Assembly (NCBI GenBank): GCA_947478925.1
Contig: CANJXY010000002.1
Location: 1-64,000, forward strand
Length of the DNA stretch: 64,000 nucleotides
From: Hyphomonadaceae bacterium
Lineage (GTDB): Bacteria > Pseudomonadota > Alphaproteobacteria > Caulobacterales > Hyphomonadaceae
Reading direction: 5' to 3'
Part shown: positions 18,277 through 27,177 of the stretch, one piece after another
How positions within the stretch are numbered: the first letter of the stretch is position 1
Layout: every line of letters starts with the position of its first letter
Program-made: the position numbers and the translations under genes
The notes under the pieces: model-generated
Databases searched by the model: none
The model's input: only the letters and a program-made list of their open reading frames with translations
What the model was told of the DNA's origin: nothing

Positions 18277-19443
18277 CTAGTAGCTCTTCGGCAGACCTAG
18301 TACACGCTCGCTGATGTAGTTCAGGATCATCTCGCGGCTTACGGGCGCGATGCGGGCGATCATGGCTTCGCGCATGTAGCGTTCCACGTCGTACTCTTTC
18401 GCATAGCCCATGCCGCCATGGGCAAGCACGGAGGCTTCGCAGGCGTTGAAACCGTATTCGGCGCCGAGGTATTTTGCGGCGTTGGCTTCGGCGCCGCACT
18501 CAAGGCCCTGATCGTAGAGACGCGCGGCCTTGTAGGCGAGCAGTTCTGCGGCCGAGAGTTCGGCCCAGCACTTGGCGAGCGGATGGGCGACGCCCTGGTT
18601 CTGGCCGATCGGGCGGCCGAACACGACGCGCTCTTTCGCGTAGGTGGTCGCACGCTCCAGTGCGCAGAAGCCGAGGCCGATGGCTTCGGCGGCGAACAGC
18701 ACGCGCTCGGGGTTGAGGCCTTGAAGCAGGTATTTGAAACCCTGCCCTTCCTCGCCGATTAGCGACTCCTTCGGGATCTCGATGTTGTCGAAGTACAGCA
18801 TGTTGCACTCGACAGCCTTGCGGCCCATTTTGGGGATCGGCTTCGCGTCGACGCCCTTCATGTCCATGTAGAACAGCGACAGACCCATATAAGGCTTGGC
18901 GACCTTGTCCTGCGGCGTCGTGCGCGCGATCAGGATGATCTTGTCGGCGCGCTGGGCGCCCGTCGTCCAGATCTTGCGACCGTTGATGACGTAGCCCGTG
19001 TTCGTGCGCTCGGCGCGCGTCTGCAGGCTGGACGTATCGAGGCCAGAGTTTGGCTCGGTGACGCCGAAGCACATCTTCTGTTCGCCGGAGATGATCTTGG
19101 GTAGATATTCCTGCTTCTGTTCCGACGTGCCGAACTTCTCGATTGGCTTTGCGCCAAAGATGTTGAGGTGGATGGACGAGCATCCTGTGAAGCCGGCGCC
19201 GGAGCGCGCGACGGTCTGCATCATGATGGAGGCTTCCATCAGCCCCATGCCCGAGCCACCCACGTCCTCCGGCATGGCGATGCCTAGCCATCCGCCCTCT
19301 GCCATCGCGCGGGTGAATTCTTCCGGCCAGTCACCGGTATCATCGCACTTGCGCCAGTACTCAGCCGGGAACTGTGCGCAGACCTTGGCGACCGCATCGC
19401 GGATTGCTTCCTGGTCTTCGGTCATGGGGGCGATGTTGTGCAT
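18277..19443 (-). CDS. Acyl-CoA dehydrogenase
   Basis: A 388-residue flavoenzyme that introduces a trans-2 double bond into acyl-CoA and passes electrons to ETF. N-terminal helical domain (LGIAMPEDVGGSGMGLMEASIMM), middle beta domain with FGVTEPNSGLDTSSLQTRA and INGRKIWTTGAQ, and C-terminal four-helix domain with ATTYAKERVVFGRPIGQNQ and AHGGMGYAKEYDVERYMREA. Chain-length preference cannot be read. It stands alone; the upstream thiO gene is in the same direction with a 38-base gap. Confidence 0.94.
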   Translation of the reverse strand: MHNIAPMTEDQEAIRDAVAKVCAQFPAEYWRKCDDTGDWPEEFTRAMAEGGWLGIAMPEDVGGSGMGLMEASIMMQTVARSGAGFTGCSSIHLNIFGAKPIEKFGTSEQKQEYLPKIISGEQKMCFGVTEPNSGLDTSSLQTRAERTNTGYVINGRKIWTTGAQRADKIILIARTTPQDKVAKPYMGLSLFYMDMKGVDAKPIPKMGRKAVECNMLYFDNIEIPKESLIGEEGQGFKYLLQGLNPERVLFAAEAIGLGFCALERATTYAKERVVFGRPIGQNQGVAHPLAKCWAELSAAELLAYKAARLYDQGLECGAEANAAKYLGAEYGFNACEASVLAHGGMGYAKEYDVERYMREAMIARIAPVSREMILNYISERVLGLPKSY

Positions 19444-19481
19444 GTAACTCTCCCGGAACCCTGGCAGTCTGCTTGGGCGGT

Positions 19482-20675
19482 CTAACTATCGAGACCCGCG
19501 CCGGAGGGCGAGTGCGGCACCTCGCCTCCGTTGTCAAACCTGCGCGGGTCGAACGCGACGGCCATCGGGCTCACTTTCCCGTCAATGATCTGGTCAGCGA
19601 TGATTTCGGCTGTCGCCGGAGCCAGCAAGACCCCATTGCGGTAGTGGCCAAGGGCGGCAACGACACCCGGAATGGCAGTCTCGCCGATCAGAGGCGCGTC
19701 GTCGGGGGTGGTGGGGCGAACTCCGGCCCAGGCAGAAACTTCCGGAGCATCCGCGAGGACGCCGACCAGTTCTGCGGCTTTGGCGCGCAGGCGCGCGATG
19801 GCGTCTCGGTCGACCGCGGCGTCAGCGCGGCCACGCTCAACGGTAGCGCCGATAAGGGTCCAGCGCGATTTGGGGGCGATGTAGACGTCTCGGGTATGGA
19901 TCACGTGGCGCGGTCCGCCGGAGACGGTCGCAAGCGCTAGCATCTGGCCTTTGACCGGGATCGGCTCGGGCAAGCCGCTCTGCAGCGGCGCGCCGCGCGG
20001 GCCAACGAAGCCGGGGACAGTGTGTGCGCCGGTCGCGAGGACGACGCGGTCGAAGCGCTCGCCATCGGGCATCAGGAATTGCTGACCGCCGACAATGCGT
20101 TCAACATGGCGGCCGAACTTCAAGGCAACTCCCGACCGCGAGAGAGCCGCACCGAAGCGTTGCAGCACAAGGGCGGGATCGACCTGCTGATCATCCGGCA
20201 GGAGCAGCCCACCGCGCGCCTGTCCGGTGAAGCCGGGTTCGAGCCGGGTGAGCTGGGCTGCGGTGAGGCGGCTGACCGGCAGGCCGCGCGCCTGGCAAGC
20301 AGCGGCGAGACTTTCCAGCCATTCGGTTTCGGCTGCGGTACGCGCAACGACAAGCGCGCCCTCGCGTGAGAATTCGACAGAGCCGCCGCCGAGACGTTCG
20401 ACCCGCGCAGCGAGGTCTGGCCAGAGCATACCGGAATGTCGGGCGAGCGCGGCAAGCGACCGCTGCTCATCTTCCGCCGCCCACTCGAAGGCAGCCCCCA
20501 GCATGCCAGCAGCGCGGATGGTAACCCCCGCCCCGAGTTCGAGGCCACGATCGTAGACCGCGACCTCGACGCCGCGCGTCCGCAGCTCCAGCGCGATGCT
20601 GAGCCCGATGATACCAGCGCCGACCACGGCCACGCGCAGCGGCGTGGCTTTCCGGGTGGAATTGTGTGCTGCCAT
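19482..20675 (-). CDS. thiO: FAD-dependent glycine oxidase ThiO-like
   Basis: A 397-residue DAO-family flavoprotein. RVAVVGAGIIGLSIALELRTRGVEVAVYD is the FAD Rossmann motif, AAGMLGAAFEW is typical of ThiO, and the C-terminal VSAWAGVRPTTPDDAPLIG plus GHYRNGVLLAPATAEIIADQI matches the family. ThiO oxidises glycine to the imine used by ThiG for the thiazole ring. I chose the ATG at 20675 (26 upstream codons are open). ThiS lies 19 kb away. A structured inverted repeat sits in the leader. No TPP-riboswitch consensus was seen there. Confidence 0.85.
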   Translation of the reverse strand: MAAHNSTRKATPLRVAVVGAGIIGLSIALELRTRGVEVAVYDRGLELGAGVTIRAAGMLGAAFEWAAEDEQRSLAALARHSGMLWPDLAARVERLGGGSVEFSREGALVVARTAAETEWLESLAAACQARGLPVSRLTAAQLTRLEPGFTGQARGGLLLPDDQQVDPALVLQRFGAALSRSGVALKFGRHVERIVGGQQFLMPDGERFDRVVLATGAHTVPGFVGPRGAPLQSGLPEPIPVKGQMLALATVSGGPRHVIHTRDVYIAPKSRWTLIGATVERGRADAAVDRDAIARLRAKAAELVGVLADAPEVSAWAGVRPTTPDDAPLIGETAIPGVVAALGHYRNGVLLAPATAEIIADQIIDGKVSPMAVAFDPRRFDNGGEVPHSPSGAGLDS

Positions 20676-20692
20676 GGGGCCTCTATATCGTC

Positions 20693-20749
20693 GCAGTGGC
20701 GAAGGGCCAGCGGGTTTGTTTACCCACACGGCCCTTCTGGCTGCACTGC
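20693..20749. repeat. Interrupted inverted repeat in the thiO leader
   Basis: Nested arms GCAGTG/CACTGC (20693-20698, 20744-20749), GAAGGGCC/GGCCCTTC (20701-20708, 20730-20737) and GGGT/ACCC (20712-20715, 20722-20725) form a long stem-loop just upstream of the thiO ATG. It could be a regulatory leader or an intergenic repeat. Confidence 0.5.
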
Positions 20750-20842
20750 ACAAGGAACCCTTGAAAAATCCTCACTGAAGGCGAACCGGGGCTAGCCAGC
20801 CGGAGTGCCGGACCGAGGCAGACTGACCCCGCGCGAGGGAGA

Positions 20843-21121
20843 TCAGGCGTTGGTGGCGGCGATTTCGGACGGGCGGGCGCGTTGGCGTTCGGCGCGCCAG
20901 AAAACGAGAAAGCGAGCGGCGTGGTCGCGCTCCTGGAAAACCAATTTCCGGCGCATTTCACCACCGGCGAATTCGGACTTCATCATGATATCGGGCGCAT
21001 CGCCAGATTCGGCGGAAAGCCCTGATTCTGCGGCCCATTTCGCGAATGCATCGAGCGCCTTCATGAGGCCAGACGGGTCGCGGCTTTCTTCAGCGCCGAT
21101 AAGGACAACGACTTCCGACAT
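20843..21121 (-). CDS. Small hypothetical protein
   Basis: A 92-residue soluble protein: MSEVVVLIGAEESRDPSGLM, then LDAFAKWAAESGL, IMMKSEFAGGEMRRKLVFQERDHAARFLVFWRAERQRA. The alternation of a short strand, a helix and a basic strand (MRRKLVFQERDHAARFL) is ordered-looking and the codon usage matches neighbours, so I think it is real. I do not recognise the family. It is upstream of and co-oriented with thiO (about 170-base gap). Confidence 0.6.
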   Translation of the reverse strand: MSEVVVLIGAEESRDPSGLMKALDAFAKWAAESGLSAESGDAPDIMMKSEFAGGEMRRKLVFQERDHAARFLVFWRAERQRARPSEIAATNA

Positions 21122-21401
21122 TACCACCCCCCGGACACTGACGCCGGTTCATTGCGAACTGCGTCCCAGGCACAACCACCAACCAGCGTGAAACGCGAGT
21201 TCCCGTTCTGGCAGTTCATTACGCAAGCACCGCGCCACTTCAGGGGTGACCGCCGTCTCGCTGCAACGCAACATAACTGGAGAACTAACGCTGCGTCGCG
21301 GAGATTCAACCTCCCGGAGGCGCAATAGCGCCGGTTGGGTGAAAACAGGCGATTTCACCTGAGGGGTGCTGGATGCGCCAACGTCTGTGGGACGGGGCGA
21401 C
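21122..21401. other. Intergenic region, 280 bp
   Basis: It lies between two minus-strand genes. A 41-codon minus-strand frame (21149-21274, MLRCSETAVTPEVARCLRNE...) has no convincing ribosome-binding site and is not called. Nothing else is supported. Confidence 0.35.
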
Positions 21402-22436
21402 TCAGCCCGAAATGCGCTTGCGGGCCATTTCGTCGGCGACCCGGTTGGTTGCGCGGCCTTCGGATTTTGCCCGGTCGAGCACGTCGCCAAGTGTCAGAAC
21501 GAGACGCTGGACCTTTGCCTCGACCCAGGCTGGGTCGTACGCGCCAGAGATCTCGGCCGCGACGTTGATGATGCCGCCGCCGTTGATGACGTAGTCAGGC
21601 GCGTACAGTACGCCCTGCTCGTGCAGGCGGTCGCCCATGTCCGGCGTTGCGAGCTGGTTGTTGGCGCCGCCTGCGACGACCTTGACGCGCAGGCGCGACA
21701 GCGTGTCGGGATTCAAGATTGCGCCAAGCGCGTTGGGCGAGAAGATGTCGGCCTCGACATCGTAGATTGCGTTGGGCGCGACGATCCTGGCGCCGGTGGC
21801 CCTGGCGACAGCTTCCAGCGCTTCTGCGTTCACGTCAGTGATGGTGAGCTTCGCCCCTGCGTTGGCGAGATGGCCGCAGAGAAAGCCACCGACATGACCG
21901 ACGCCCTGCACGGCGATGTGGCGGCCGTTGAGATCGTCGGTGCCGAAAGCGCGAAGAGCCGCAGCCTTGAGGCCGAGAAACACGCCCTTCGCGGTTACCG
22001 GAGATGGGTCGCCGCTGGCGGCCCTGCCGGTCGAAAGGCCGGAAACGTATTTTGTTTCCTCGGCCGCAAAAGCCATATCCTGAACGGAGACGCCAACATC
22101 TTCGGCTGACCAGTATGCTCCGTTGAGCGATTCGATCGCACGACCAAGCGCGCGGAACAGGTCCGGCGTCTTGTCGGTTTTCGAATTGCCCCAGATCACC
22201 GACTTGCCGCCACCCAGCGGCAGATCCGCCATCGCATTCTTGTAGCTCATGCCCTCGGAGAGACGCAGCGCATCGACGAAGGCATCGTCAGCTGTCGCAT
22301 AATTCCACATGCGGCATCCGCCCGCCGCGGGACCACGCACGGTCGAGTGGATCGCGATGATCGCACGAAGGCCCGTCTTCGCATCGAAGACATGATGGAC
22401 GCTCTCGTGGCCTGCAAAGGCCGTCTTGTCGAACAT
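21402..22436 (-). CDS. Glu/Leu/Phe/Val dehydrogenase (leucine-dehydrogenase type)
   Basis: A 344-residue octameric-type amino-acid dehydrogenase that deaminates branched-chain or aromatic amino acids with NAD. Substrate domain: AIIAIHSTVRGPAAGGCRMWNY, SYKNAMADLPLGGGKSVIWG (catalytic Lys in LGGGKS). Cofactor domain: GRHIAVQGVGHVGGFLCGHL and VVAGGANNQLATPDMGDRLHEQGVLYAPDYVINGGG. Start fixed at ATG 22436 (MFDKTAFAGHESVHHVFD), the family start; an open extension of 76 codons upstream is spurious. It diverges from the MDR gene. Confidence 0.92.
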   Translation of the reverse strand: MFDKTAFAGHESVHHVFDAKTGLRAIIAIHSTVRGPAAGGCRMWNYATADDAFVDALRLSEGMSYKNAMADLPLGGGKSVIWGNSKTDKTPDLFRALGRAIESLNGAYWSAEDVGVSVQDMAFAAEETKYVSGLSTGRAASGDPSPVTAKGVFLGLKAAALRAFGTDDLNGRHIAVQGVGHVGGFLCGHLANAGAKLTITDVNAEALEAVARATGARIVAPNAIYDVEADIFSPNALGAILNPDTLSRLRVKVVAGGANNQLATPDMGDRLHEQGVLYAPDYVINGGGIINVAAEISGAYDPAWVEAKVQRLVLTLGDVLDRAKSEGRATNRVADEMARKRISG

Positions 22437-22681
22437 GGGGCAGCTCCGGGGCGCAGAGGACGCGCGCGTTGGCGGGCGTATAGCCCCAAGACCCGAGCGC
22501 GTGAACCGTAGCCAGTAGCATGAATTTGCGTATCCCAGGCTGTTCATGGGCCATCCTGCAAGGATCGACCTTCGGGCGTGGCCGTCGCGTAACTGGAACC
22601 TCGATCTCGTATCGGACGCGTCTCGCTTGCTCTCTCGCCGCTCTCGACCCATTGGTAGACGCAAAACGAGGAAACACTCTG

Positions 22682-23686
22682 ATGAAGGCCATGCGTCTCA
22701 AAAAGCCCGGCGGGCTGGACAATATTTTTGCCGGCGAGGCCAGCGCAGGTGCGCCGGGGCCAGGCGAGATCACCGTGCGACTACACGCTTCCTCCCTGAA
22801 CTTTCACGACTACCTCGTCGTGAAAGGCATGATCCCCGTCGAGGAAAACCGCATCCCCATGTCGGACGGCGCGGGCGTTGTGACTGCGGTGGGCGCGGGC
22901 GTCACGCAGTTCGCGGCAGGCGATCATGTCGTCTCCACATTCTTCCCAGACTGGCATGGCGGGGAAGCAAATGTTGAGCTCCTCGGCGCCGTCCCTGGTG
23001 ACCGTGCCGACGGCTATGCGCGTCAAAGCGTAACGGCGCCAGCGACGTCGTTTACGAAATCTCCCAACGGCTATTCACACGCTGAAGCGGCGACGCTCAC
23101 CTGTGCGGGCCTGACGGCGTGGCGTGCGCTCGTCGTTGTCGGAAATATCAAGGCAGGCGACGTGGTGCTGACGCAAGGCACGGGCGGGGTCTCGATCTTT
23201 GCACTGCAGTTCGCGAAGGCGGCGGGCGCGACTGTGATCTCCACGACATCGAACGCGGACAAGGCGGCGCGCCTGAAGGCGCTGGGCGCCGATCATGTGA
23301 TCAATTACAAGGACGACGTCGAGTGGGGCCGCACGGCCAAAAAACTCACCGGCGGGCGCGGTGTCGATCACGTTGTGGAAATCGGCGGCGCAGGCACGAT
23401 CGAACAGTCTATGCGCGCGAGCCGGATCGGCGGACACATCTCCCTGATCGGCGTGCTCGCCGGCTACGCCGGGCCCATCAACACGGCCTTGCTGATGAGC
23501 ATGCAGATCCGTCTCATCGGCATCACTGTCGGGGCGCGGCAGCATCAGCATGACATGATCCGCGCCATTGATGCCAACGGTATCAAGCCGGTACTCGATC
23601 AGTCATTCCCGCTGGACGGGCTCGCTGACGCATTCCGCCGACAGGAATCCGGCCAGCACTTTGGCAAGATCGTCGTGGAGTGGTGA
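22682..23686 (+). CDS. Zinc-type alcohol dehydrogenase-like MDR family oxidoreductase
   Basis: A 334-residue medium-chain reductase. GroES-like domain (SSLNFHDYLVVKGMIP, PMSDGAGVVTAVGAGV, FAAGDHVVSTFFPDW) and Rossmann domain (VVLTQGTGGVSIFALQFAKAAGATVISTTSNADKAARLKALGADHVINYK). The catalytic zinc Cys/His set is absent, so it is quinone-oxidoreductase-like. NADPH use is likely. Start ATG 22682 (MKAMRLKKPG) has GAGGAAA just upstream; 54 upstream codons are open but implausible. Confidence 0.9.
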   Translation: MKAMRLKKPGGLDNIFAGEASAGAPGPGEITVRLHASSLNFHDYLVVKGMIPVEENRIPMSDGAGVVTAVGAGVTQFAAGDHVVSTFFPDWHGGEANVELLGAVPGDRADGYARQSVTAPATSFTKSPNGYSHAEAATLTCAGLTAWRALVVVGNIKAGDVVLTQGTGGVSIFALQFAKAAGATVISTTSNADKAARLKALGADHVINYKDDVEWGRTAKKLTGGRGVDHVVEIGGAGTIEQSMRASRIGGHISLIGVLAGYAGPINTALLMSMQIRLIGITVGARQHQHDMIRAIDANGIKPVLDQSFPLDGLADAFRRQESGQHFGKIVVEW

Positions 23687-23718
23687 CACGCTGCAGTTGA
23701 ACGGGCCAGGCGCCCGTC

Positions 23719-24798
23719 TCATGCCTTGTCGAACAAGGCGTCAGCGGCGCCAGCATCGTCGGGGCGCACGACCATGTCGAGCGACACGCCCAGCGGCGCG
23801 TTCTGTTCGGTCTTGTCCGCCACCCAGAGATTGATCTCGAGTGCGCCGCCCTCGATGGCGCGTGTGCGGGCGCGCCAGCTCTGGGCTTCCCATGCGAGTT
23901 CTTGCAGGAAGAGCGCCCCTTCGCGGCCGGTCATGCCGGAGGTTGCAGCGCGTTCAAGCACGTTGGTGAGGTTGGCGTAGCCCTGCCTTGCGGCGGCGAG
24001 CACGAGATCGCTGGCGGGCACGCGACGGACGGACTTGAAGCCGGCCAGCGTCAGCAGTTCCTCGATCTCGTCATTGGTGGAGAGCTGTGGCTCAGCCCAC
24101 GCCGACGCGAAGGCTTGCGGCGGTGTCTTCTTGGTGCGGCGCGTGGTGTCGAGAAAAACCCAGCGGCCCCTGGCGTCGAGCGCACGGAACACGCGGCCGA
24201 CGAGGCCAGCCTTGTGATCCGCATAAGCGAAGGCTTCCACGCTAACGATGGCGGGCATGCTGCCCTCTTCGAAGCCGCGCGGGCGATCAACCTCGCCGAG
24301 TGTAACGATGGCGGTGGGTACGAGTTCGGTTATGCGGGAGATGCAGGCGCGACGCCATTCGGTCGAGCGAGGCTTGCGATCGGACAGCGCCACGAACGCG
24401 TTGAGCAGGGCGCCGTCGCCACCAATGAAGCCGATGTCGCCTGGGCGGTCTGTAAGTTCGAGTGTTGCGTCGATGATGCGCGTGTCGAGCGCGAACGAGC
24501 CAGGCGCGAGGCGGCCTTCGCCCCATAGTGTTTCGAGCGCGCGAATGCGGACGGCGCCGCCATCGAGATCTTCGGCGGCAGCCGCGGCTTGAACGGGCTT
24601 GGGCGCGGGTGGGACTTCGACGGGTTTTTCGGCCGGTTTCTCTTCGGCCTTCGCCTTGCCCTTGGCAGGCGCGCTGGCCGCGTCGGTGGCGGGTTCGCCT
24701 TCGGTCTCGGCAGGGGGCGTGTAGTCGCGGCCATTCCACCAGGCGCCGAAGCGCCCGCCGATGTCCCCGCCCGCCATCTTCTTCATTTGCGCAAGCAT
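23719..24798 (-). CDS. Hypothetical protein with a methyltransferase-like domain
   Basis: A 359-residue protein. Residues about 30-75 are an Ala/Pro/Lys linker (EGEPATDAASAPAKGKAKAEE). The rest resembles a class I methyltransferase fold seen by pattern only: RPGDIGFIGGDGALLNAFVA (a glycine-rich motif I-like loop), GLVGRVFRALDARGRWVFLDTTRR (strand-4/helix-D-like) and LLTLAGFKSVRRVPASD (a typical strand 6-7 region). The usual acidic E/DxGxG motif is altered to IGFIGGDG, so SAM binding is doubtful. Function not known. Convergent with the MDR gene. Confidence 0.65.
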   Translation of the reverse strand: MLAQMKKMAGGDIGGRFGAWWNGRDYTPPAETEGEPATDAASAPAKGKAKAEEKPAEKPVEVPPAPKPVQAAAAAEDLDGGAVRIRALETLWGEGRLAPGSFALDTRIIDATLELTDRPGDIGFIGGDGALLNAFVALSDRKPRSTEWRRACISRITELVPTAIVTLGEVDRPRGFEEGSMPAIVSVEAFAYADHKAGLVGRVFRALDARGRWVFLDTTRRTKKTPPQAFASAWAEPQLSTNDEIEELLTLAGFKSVRRVPASDLVLAAARQGYANLTNVLERAATSGMTGREGALFLQELAWEAQSWRARTRAIEGGALEINLWVADKTEQNAPLGVSLDMVVRPDDAGAADALFDKA

Positions 24799-24887
24799 GC
24801 CGCGCAGGGCCCCTCAAGAACGCCATTCCAATGCCGGTACTGTAGCGAACGTTGGTTAATATTCGGGTGGCGCTGAGCGGTTGAATT

Positions 24888-26021
24888 TCAAGGTTTTTCG
24901 GCGTGCCGGGCGAGCCATGGCAGGGGGGGCGAACGGGATGGCAGGGGTGATTCCGGCTGGCGGACGAAAGCCAGGATATCGCTCCAGACGGTCTCGGCCT
25001 GAAGGTCGTTCATCAGCATATGATAGCCCTTGGCGTACCAGGCCGTGCGCACATGGGGGCTCATCCTGAGGGTGGCGTGTTTCACGCTGTCCTCCGGGAT
25101 GACCTGGTCCTTGGCCCCCCGAAGCAGCAGGGTCGGGATGCTGTCCGGCAGGTCGGCGATCTTCTGGTCGGCCTCGTCCATGATCGAGACGACGCCGTAG
25201 ACGCTGTCGATCCGGTTGGTCTTCTGGACCAGCGGATCGAACCACATTTCGTTTAGTTTGCGGTTGTTGTCGGTCGCGACGATGTGGACCCCCTCGGGCG
25301 GCACGACAATCCAGTCGGGGCGGACGTGGGAGCTGACCCACAGGCTTGCGCTGTAGTACCAGGGCAGTGCGCTCCAGCCCCAGAGGCCGGGGCCGGACAG
25401 GACGAGTGCGTCGGCCTTCGGTGCGCCGGGGTCGGCAAAGGCTGTGATGGCAACGGCCGCGCCCATGCTTTCACCCACGACGGCAATGCGGGCCTTGGGG
25501 TGGGCTCGGCGGGCGGCCTCGACTGCGGCGTCGAGGTCCTTCCGCATCACATCGGGACGTGGCCATAGCATCCAGCCGGGCGAACGGCCGAAGCCGCGCT
25601 GGTCATAGGCATAGACGGTCGCACCATGGGCAGACCACCACGCGCCAGCGGCGTTGAAGGCGCCGGCATAGTCGTTCATGCCGTGGACAGCGATGATCAC
25701 CGCGTCGGGTTCGGTGCTGTAGATATCGGATGCGGCGGCGCAGGCCGACGCAACGGTGCTGATGTTGAGACCTGCGCCGTTGTCGCACGGACCGGCGCCG
25801 GTGGCCGGTGGGCGAGCGGGATAGATGTTGAGGCCAAGGCGGGCGCCGTCAAATGACGTGAACCAGTTGTCCGAAAAGCCCGGCTCGAGCGGGGTGACAG
25901 GCGTCAGGGCGGCCTGCTGGAGCGGGGCACAAGCGGACAAGGCGAGCACGGCAAGCGCCAACGCCCAAGTCATCGGTCTCCACCTGTTCAAGTCACGTTG
26001 CATAAATCCGCTCGTCGCCAT
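24888..26021 (-). CDS. Lipoprotein alpha/beta hydrolase (lysophospholipase / monoglyceride-lipase-like)
   Basis: A 377-residue protein with a lipoprotein signal (LALAVLALSAC, lipobox LSAC near residue 31) and a serine-hydrolase domain: IIAVHGMNDYAGAFNAAGAWWS (oxyanion HGMNDY), AYDQRGFGRSPG, the nucleophile elbow VVGESMGAAVAI, LLLRGAKDQVIPEDS (acidic residue) and KGYHMLMND (catalytic His). It is probably anchored in the envelope and acts on acylglycerols or lysolipids (family-level inference). Pro/Ser-rich tail. It diverges from pirin across 65 bases. Confidence 0.88.
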   Translation of the reverse strand: MATSGFMQRDLNRWRPMTWALALAVLALSACAPLQQAALTPVTPLEPGFSDNWFTSFDGARLGLNIYPARPPATGAGPCDNGAGLNISTVASACAAASDIYSTEPDAVIIAVHGMNDYAGAFNAAGAWWSAHGATVYAYDQRGFGRSPGWMLWPRPDVMRKDLDAAVEAARRAHPKARIAVVGESMGAAVAITAFADPGAPKADALVLSGPGLWGWSALPWYYSASLWVSSHVRPDWIVVPPEGVHIVATDNNRKLNEMWFDPLVQKTNRIDSVYGVVSIMDEADQKIADLPDSIPTLLLRGAKDQVIPEDSVKHATLRMSPHVRTAWYAKGYHMLMNDLQAETVWSDILAFVRQPESPLPSRSPPLPWLARHAEKP

Positions 26022-26086
26022 GCCTACAGTTTCCCAACCCTGCAGACGTCGTCCATACTCTTCTGCAGAAGCGGGAAAGGAAAGCG

Positions 26087-27022
26087 ATGTCCGACGCTGT
26101 GGAACTCCTTATCGAGCCGCGAGTACGCGACCTGGGCGGGTTCAACGTGCGCCGGCTCTTGCCCTTCGCAACGCGCCGGAATATCGGCCCGTTCGTGTTT
26201 TTCGATCATCTCGGGCCTGCCGACATGCCGCCCGGCAAGGGCATCGACGTGCGCTCGCACCCGCATATCGGTCTCGCAACTGTGACCTGGCTGTTCGAGG
26301 GCGCTCTGGAACATCGCGACAGCCTTGGCACGATCAAGACGATCCGGCCCGGCGCGGTGAACTGGATGACGGCCGGCCGGGGCATCGTGCATTCCGAGCG
26401 GACGCCGCATGAAGAGCGCGAGGCGGGGCACAGGATCGAGGCGATCCAGACGTGGGTGGCGCTGCCGCAAGCGCATGCAGAGCAGGAACCGAGATTCGAG
26501 CATTACTCTGCCGAGGCACTGCCGCTGCTCGACCTGGGCGGCGCGACAGGCGTGCTGATCTCTGGGGCCGCTTACGGACGTACCTCGCCGGTAACGTTTC
26601 CAAGCGGAATCTGCCTGCTGGTGCTGACGGCGGAGCGCGCCACGGCGATCGCAGCGCCAGAGGCCGAGGAGCTTTGCCTCTATGTTGTCGAGGGCTCGGC
26701 TGAAGTCGATGGGCAGATTGTTGGCGAAGCGATGATGGCAATCCTGGCGCCAGGGCGGCCGTGCGTGGTGAAGCTGAAAGCGGGAACGCGCGTGATTTTC
26801 GCGGGCGGCGATGCGCTGGATGGGCCGCGCTTTCTCGACTGGAATTTCGTGGCGTCGTCGAAGGAGCGGCTGGAGAAGGCGTCCGCTGACTGGCGCGCGT
26901 CGATCGCAGGGGGATTTGACGGGACGTGGTTCGCGCAGCCTCCGCACGAAACCGCATGGATCCCCCTGCCAGGCGATCCGCAGCCGCCGGGCATGGACCA
27001 CAATCCGGAAGATGATCACTGA
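26087..27022 (+). CDS. Pirin family protein
   Basis: A 311-residue bicupin. The N-terminal cupin has the pirin metal signature: FVFFDHLGPADMPPG, DVRSHPHIGLATVTWLFEGALEHRDSLG and MTAGRGIVHSERTP (metal His/Glu set). The C-terminal cupin is around LCLYVVEGSAEVDGQIV. Bacterial pirins often have quercetinase-like or redox-sensing activity. The substrate here is unknown. AGCGGGAAAGGAAAG precedes the ATG. It is followed by an inverted repeat that may end transcription before padR. Confidence 0.92.
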   Translation: MSDAVELLIEPRVRDLGGFNVRRLLPFATRRNIGPFVFFDHLGPADMPPGKGIDVRSHPHIGLATVTWLFEGALEHRDSLGTIKTIRPGAVNWMTAGRGIVHSERTPHEEREAGHRIEAIQTWVALPQAHAEQEPRFEHYSAEALPLLDLGGATGVLISGAAYGRTSPVTFPSGICLLVLTAERATAIAAPEAEELCLYVVEGSAEVDGQIVGEAMMAILAPGRPCVVKLKAGTRVIFAGGDALDGPRFLDWNFVASSKERLEKASADWRASIAGGFDGTWFAQPPHETAWIPLPGDPQPPGMDHNPEDDH

Positions 27023-27043
27023 TCGGTCGCAGCGGGGCTCAAC

Positions 27044-27079
27044 AAATGAAGACCCGACCGAAAGGCTGCGTCTTCATTT
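27044..27079 (+). terminator. Inverted repeat after pirin, possible terminator
   Basis: AAATGAAGAC at 27044-27053 and GTCTTCATTT at 27070-27079 are perfect inverted copies (10 bp) with a 16-base loop, 22 bases after the pirin stop. A competing pair, CGGTCG (27024-27029) with CGACCG (27055-27060), overlaps it. No long T-run follows, so termination is uncertain. Confidence 0.4.
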
Positions 27080-27137
27080 CTTGTGTCCCCCGAATTCTCC
27101 AAAACACACGCCCGTTTCTTGAAATCGACTGTATTTA

Positions 27138-27166
27138 GATATATCTCTTTTTTCGATATATCGAAA
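27138..27166 (+). promoter_or_regulatory. PadR operator candidate
   Basis: Two GATATATC octamers (27138-27145 and 27155-27162) lie 17 bases apart. The second sits inside a perfect 16-base palindrome TTTCGATATATCGAAA (27151-27166). The site ends 11 bases before the padR ATG, which fits autorepression by the PadR dimer. Confidence 0.7.
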
Positions 27167-27177
27167 TGGAGACAACG

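Noticed and set aside
20676-20842. TPP riboswitch before thiO
   Set aside because: The leader is structured but lacks the conserved CUGAGA and ACCUGAUC-like elements on either strand.
21149-21274. 41-residue minus-strand ORF (MLRCSETAVTPEVARC...)
   Set aside because: Plausible sequence but no ribosome-binding site and no recognised relatives; left uncalled.
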